From Antilocapra americana (taxonomy: Eukaryota > Chordata > Mammalia > Artiodactyla > Antilocapridae), in assembly GCA_007570785.1 (NCBI GenBank), contig ML664199.1:20530597-20594596 (forward strand): a stretch of DNA of 64,000 nucleotides, given 5' to 3'. Below are positions 62,237-64,000 of this stretch, one piece after another. The position numbers and the translations under genes were made by a program. How positions within the stretch are numbered: position 1 is the first letter of the stretch; every line of letters begins with the position of its first letter. Under the pieces are notes generated by a model that ran no database searches, was not told the origin of the DNA, and saw only the letters and a list, made by a program, of their open reading frames with translations.

Positions 62237-64000
62237 CTGTGAAAAGACAAGTGAAAGCATGACTGTCAATAGCATATAATGTTCCACTTACAACTCAGTT
62301 TACAAGTTTAAGCTCTGTTTCATTTCAGCTAAAACTAGGCTCTAGTAAACAACAGTTAACTCTCCCTGCTTCGCATCTCTTCACCACTATTAGTATTAAC
62401 AGAATTCTTCTTTGACAGTCACTGAACTGTGCACTTACCAAGTAACTTTTTTAAAACCATATTTATTTTTATTATGATTAATTTTGTACTATATGTATGG
62501 AAAATTAATACAAGGTATGTTTAAACTATTAATGTATATAATATATATTCAGCAGTCTACACAATTTTTAATATGAAAAATCTTACCCAGTTATCAAGTA
62601 CTGTATTTACAGTGCTATTTGTAATCTAATTACATTATTTTTATACACTATTAATAAGTAACTCTGCAGACGTAATTAGACATAGATTATGAAAAGGCTT
62701 TCCTCATTTTTAAAGAATTCAAACAAATTACAAGATTTCTTTTGATGTTAGATTTTTAGCCAGTCTCTGAATTCAGTATTTCAGAAATACATTTTCACTA
62801 CATGACAAGAATTAAAGCCATCACTGACTTTAAAAATCAATTCATAATCACCTGATTCAAAGTCAAGAGTTTCTCATAAAATAATGTATGATTAAAAGAT
62901 ACAACTATTTACTAAATATTTTATATAAAAAGCAATCAAAACTAAAACCATTAAAAAAGAATTAGGGTTTTATTTATTGTTTCAAATAAGAAAAAAAGTC
63001 ACCAAAAATACTGCAAATGTACTCATCCAAAATAACTGATACAAGCCAATAATTTAAGAATATGATACACCCTGAGTAAAATGTATTGTACTTATGTACT
63101 TAAGAAAAATCCATTGCATCTCATTTCAGCAGAGTTTTACATGGAGATAGATTCATAGCTCAGATTCACAAAGGTAGTTTCAACTCTTCTAACCTTCTAT
63201 ACACAGAAAAAAAAGAGTAGGAACTGGAACTTAATGTCCAAAAATAACCTTTTAGGAATTTGAGGGTAGGATGTTTATTCTCTTCTAGTATACCATACTT
63301 ATCTACAAGTTTAGATGCTAGAATCCAGAAATCAGAAAACCAGACTCCCAAGGTTTTTTTTTTTTAAACCATGAGATGTACTTTATTTCCTCTTCACACC
63401 ATCATTCTTTATATACCCTACTAAGATACCAGTTTTGACCCTTGTAGATTTCTGGCCTTATAGCCTAATAAGTTCAAAAGCTAACAGGAGCCCTAAGACC
63501 ATATTTAACATTTCTTGGTAATTACCCTAGTAATCTATTATTCTTATTTCCATATCTAGATTTGCCATCCTTGACTTCATCTACCTTCTTGCAGGGTACC
63601 CTATTTAAAATATAGCCCTGAATGTATCAGTCCCTCTCTTAAAACCATGTAAGTCAACATTCCAACTGGATTTTTTCCCCCTCTAGTTATATTTCCCTAA
63701 AGCCCACTATTTACATTGCAATTGATTTTTGTATTCTACAAACCTGATACTATGATTTCCTGGTTTACAATAAAAAGTTTAAGTGCAGTTTTTCTCAAAG
63801 TGATGTTTTTCTCCTTGTGATACTACTATGGAATAAAAGCAACACAAATTCTAAGAACTGTTCAAGAAATACTTGTTTAAATTGAACTAAACTATATAAC
63901 CACTGATGACTTTCATCATTCTATTTATTAGGGTCACCATTATTTACAAGTAGCTTGCAAATTATGTTTTATGTTATCAGTGATTAAAACCACAGTTCTT
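62237..64000 (-). other. FANCL: FANCL intron, right edge of window
   Basis: No recognised exon or young repeat. T-run at 63353-63365. Confidence 0.5.

Larger units (their letters stand above)
55761..64000 (-). other. FANCL: FANCL locus, 3' part (partial gene)
   Basis: FANCL is the RING-type E3 ubiquitin ligase subunit of the Fanconi anaemia core complex; with the E2 UBE2T it monoubiquitinates FANCD2 and FANCI in the nucleus at interstrand crosslinks. Seven minus-strand exons encode 195 residues with all phases joining. If the protein is 375 residues, as in human, they are residues 181-375. Intron lengths in transcript order are 2345, 458, 79, 858, 1294 and 358 bases. Residues 1-180 must lie to the right of the window; no exon was recognised in 62237-64000. 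The left end is set by the candidate poly(A) signal. Confidence 0.95.

Noticed and set aside
62066..62287. Met start of the ORF over the FANCL exon
   Set aside because: The upstream Met is in the intron. The exon begins at 62236 after TTTCACAG and the protein continues from an exon outside the window.

Overview
This window is mammalian nuclear DNA from a ruminant (a cattle, sheep, goat or deer type genome). The evidence is the repeat content: many Bov-tA/Bov-A2 SINEs, several BovB (RTE-clade) LINE copies, CHR-type tRNA-Glu-derived SINEs and cetartiodactyl L1. The species cannot be resolved from this sequence alone. The DNA is AT-rich and shows no operons, CRISPR arrays, rRNA genes or functional tRNA genes.

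Two protein-coding genes are present, both partial and arranged tail to tail. VRK2 (vaccinia-related kinase 2, + strand) enters from the left. Its last six coding exons lie at 28963-29095, 37516-37636, 40191-40249, 44149-44315, 49489-49650 and 55843-56187. They keep one open frame of 328 codons, from the DYG (kinase DFG-equivalent) motif to the C-terminal membrane anchor. FANCL (the E3 ubiquitin ligase of the Fanconi anaemia core complex, - strand) enters from the right. Its last seven coding exons lie at 62086-62236, 59657-59740, 59153-59198, 58992-59073, 58016-58132, 56650-56721 and 56256-56291. They encode 195 residues covering part of the central domain and the whole RING. All introns are GT-AG and all phases join. 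The two stop codons are only 68 bases apart, so the 3' untranslated regions very probably overlap. The two genes are not known to act in one pathway; their link here is positional.

Layout: 1-28962 is a VRK2 intron filled with nested repeats. These are a BovB fragment (1-445), a mosaic of old L1 pieces in both orientations (745-10135), a CHR/Bov-tA/BovB nest (13204-14291), a long antisense BovB broken by tandem SINEs (14545-16915), a probable solo LTR (21117-21790) and a roughly 5.4 kb rearranged L1 (22025-27430). From 28963 to 56220 the VRK2 exons sit in introns of 2.5-8.4 kb with fewer repeats; the main ones are CHR elements at 46630 and 50033 and a second old L1 block with BovB at 51258-54600. 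From 56256 to 64000 is FANCL, compact between 56256 and 59740 and repeat-poor.

No undescribed biological system was found. The items most worth checking are the FANCL/VRK2 3' overlap, the L1 whose 5' fragment points the opposite way with a shared breakpoint motif, the VRK2 exon boundary that falls where the membrane-free isoform is reported to diverge, and two unexplained ORFs (17411-17767 and 42757-43002).
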